From NCBI GenBank assembly GCA_038230275.1, contig JBBRNO010000114.1, positions 1-22,001 on the forward strand: 22,001 nucleotides of DNA. Reading direction: 5' to 3'. Source of the stretch: JANXXV01 sp038230275. Lineage in GTDB: Bacteria; Acidobacteriota; Terriglobia; Bryobacterales; Bryobacteraceae. Of this stretch, positions 20,972-22,001 are shown in pieces. How positions within the stretch are numbered: the first letter of the stretch is position 1; each line of letters opens with the position of its first letter. Both the position numbers and the translations under genes were made by a program. The notes under the pieces were generated by a model. The model had not been told where the DNA came from. It did no database searches and saw only the letters and a program-made list of their open reading frames with translations.

Positions 20972-21445
20972 ATGGGTCCGCTGGGCATACCAGAAACTAT
21001 TTTCATCTTCGTCCTTGCACTTTTGATGTTCGGCCCCAAGAAGCTCCCTGAGCTGGGCAAAACACTCGGAAAGGCAATGGGCGAATTCAAGCGCGCCTCG
21101 AGCGAGTTAAAAGAAACGTTCGAACGCGAAATGCAGACGATCGAGCGGGAAACCGAATCGCTAAAGATTGATGCTCATAAGTACACCAATGAGGTCTATA
21201 ACTACGATTCGTATTACGATTCCGGCGCCCATGGCTCGGAGTCCAGTGATTCCACCGCACATGTCCCATCCACTCTAAGCGCATCCGCAACTCAGGGCGC
21301 TGAATCTCCGGCAAACACGGTAGCCCACGGCAGCGAAGCAGCCCAAATCACTTCTGGTACGCCCCACACTGCGGAGATCGCAGTAAGCCAGAGTGAACAA
21401 GCACATCCAGCTTCGTCTCCGGACGGCACCACCGTTAAGTCGTAA
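20972..21445 (+). CDS. tatA: TatA/TatB-type subunit of the twin-arginine translocase with extended tail
   Basis: The product is 157 aa from ATG 20972, chosen because AAGGAGG stands seven bases upstream; the frame is open further back but without homology. The N-terminus is the usual short membrane helix (ETIFIFVLALLMFG) with the hinge FGPKKLPELGKTLGKAMGEF and then an amphipathic, charged helix to about residue 70. These features form the membrane-bound channel or receptor component that acts with TatC. Residues about 75-157 are an unusual low-complexity tail rich in Ser, Ala, Thr and His with a tyrosine patch NYDSYYDSG. Whether it acts as TatA or TatB cannot be told by eye; the Gly after Phe in FGPKKLPELG occurs in both. 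The tatC gene begins 19 bases after the stop. Confidence 0.9.
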   Translation: MGPLGIPETIFIFVLALLMFGPKKLPELGKTLGKAMGEFKRASSELKETFEREMQTIERETESLKIDAHKYTNEVYNYDSYYDSGAHGSESSDSTAHVPSTLSASATQGAESPANTVAHGSEAAQITSGTPHTAEIAVSQSEQAHPASSPDGTTVKS

Positions 21446-21464
21446 GAGCCGACCTAAACATTGC

Positions 21465-22001
21465 ATGCCATCGGAAGAAGATAAGAAGGGTGCGCACGCA
21501 CCAACGGGCGAGCCATTGCCGCCGTCTGAAAGCTCTACCTCTATGACGGGGCCGGAGGCGGACCATGCTCCGCCTGCCCAAGAACACCCTTCCGATTCCG
21601 GGGGTCCGCCCGATGGCGGCCAAGCCGGCCATTCCACTGTTTCCTATACGCCTACCGTAGACGACGCATACGGGAGTTACGACGACCCGTATGGCTACGA
21701 TGTGCATTCCAGCAGCTCAACCGATTTGGTTCCCGCAGTACAGACCGCTCCACCGCCACCGCCACCCCCACCTCCACCGCCGCCCGCTGACGACGAGGAC
21801 GACCCCGATGAAGACGGAATGCTCCGCATGTCTTTTCTGGGGCATCTGGAAGATCTTCGAAAGCGGCTTTTGTATATGCTGGGCGGGCTTGGCGTAGCGT
21901 TCATCGTTTGCCTGACTTTTTGTTCCGAGCTTTGGGTGATTGTTTCCGAGCCGGCAGTTTCCGCCTTGAAGGAACTGAAAGTCGATCCGCCGCAATTGGT
22001 A
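21465..22001 (+). CDS. tatC: TatC with a long acidic Pro-rich N-terminal extension (partial)
   Basis: An uninterrupted reading of 179 codons starts at ATG 21465 and leaves the window at the right edge. The TatC core begins near residue 122 with MLRMSFLGHLEDLRKRLLYM, the conserved cytoplasmic N-terminus whose SF..HL.ELR.RL motif recognises twin-arginine signals, followed by the first membrane segment GLGVAFIVCLTF and the start of the periplasmic loop. Ahead of it lie about 120 extra residues: Ser/Gly/Pro-rich, a tyrosine-rich patch DDAYGSYDDPYGYD, a run of 12 prolines, then ADDEDDPDEDG. Typical TatC proteins start within a few residues of the motif. The extension shares style with the tatA tail, including tyrosine patches. 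If the true start were the ATG at about 21822 the extension would be absent, but the long open frame argues against it. Confidence 0.88.
   Translation, partial: MPSEEDKKGAHAPTGEPLPPSESSTSMTGPEADHAPPAQEHPSDSGGPPDGGQAGHSTVSYTPTVDDAYGSYDDPYGYDVHSSSSTDLVPAVQTAPPPPPPPPPPPPADDEDDPDEDGMLRMSFLGHLEDLRKRLLYMLGGLGVAFIVCLTFCSELWVIVSEPAVSALKELKVDPPQLV

Overview
The window looks like chromosomal DNA of a GC-rich soil acidobacterium, most likely near Candidatus Solibacter/Bryobacter. This is inferred from gene content, not from any rRNA or marker gene. The clues are an ECF sigma factor of the acidobacterial type next to a Ser/Thr kinase with kinesin-light-chain TPRs, several Tat-exported sugar-acid enzymes, a secreted PmoA-like (DUF6807) protein, and a TatC with a long Pro/Asp-rich N-terminal extension. 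No rRNA, tRNA, CRISPR array or prophage was seen.

Layout. 1-443 (minus): a small conserved hypothetical and the Tat signal peptide of a protein that runs off the left edge. 550-2261 (plus): an O-methyltransferase coupled by ATGA to a secreted mono-heme cytochrome c, ending in a perfect bidirectional hairpin. 2319-5640: an ECF sigma factor divergent from a membrane Ser/Thr kinase with eight TPR units. 5717-6261: a decayed membrane-protein gene in three frames. 6345-9408 (minus): an OmpA-like protein, a GT-C glycosyltransferase, an RsbW-like anti-sigma kinase and an RsbV-like antagonist, with a good sigma-70 promoter in front. 9539-10783 (minus): a Tat-exported L-rhamnonate-dehydratase-like enzyme. 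10831-11352: a second decayed gene. 11384-12091 (plus): a SAM methyltransferase. 12088-15144 (minus): VapB, VapC, a second Tat-exported enolase-superfamily enzyme and a DUF1624 membrane acyltransferase-like protein.

15223-16226 holds the most striking structure: a 988-bp element with perfect 16-bp terminal inverted repeats and perfect 8-bp target-site duplications. It carries no transposase. Its cargo is an 86-aa ORF and a frameshifted two-TM protein. I read it as a mobile insertion cassette.

16435-18857 (minus): a secreted DUF6807 protein, a DUF4241-containing protein, and a small ORF that repeats one module of the latter. 18991-20855 (plus): a degenerate GGDEF protein and a PAS-only protein. 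20972-22001 (plus): tatA with a consensus promoter, then the start of tatC, cut by the window edge.

How the parts fit: three genes here encode Tat signal peptides and the translocase genes lie at the right end, so export of cofactor- or metal-containing enzymes is a recurring theme, though nothing shows that these genes are co-regulated. Three regulatory modules (ECF sigma plus kinase, RsbV/RsbW partner switch, GGDEF/PAS pair) each lack an obvious partner in the window.
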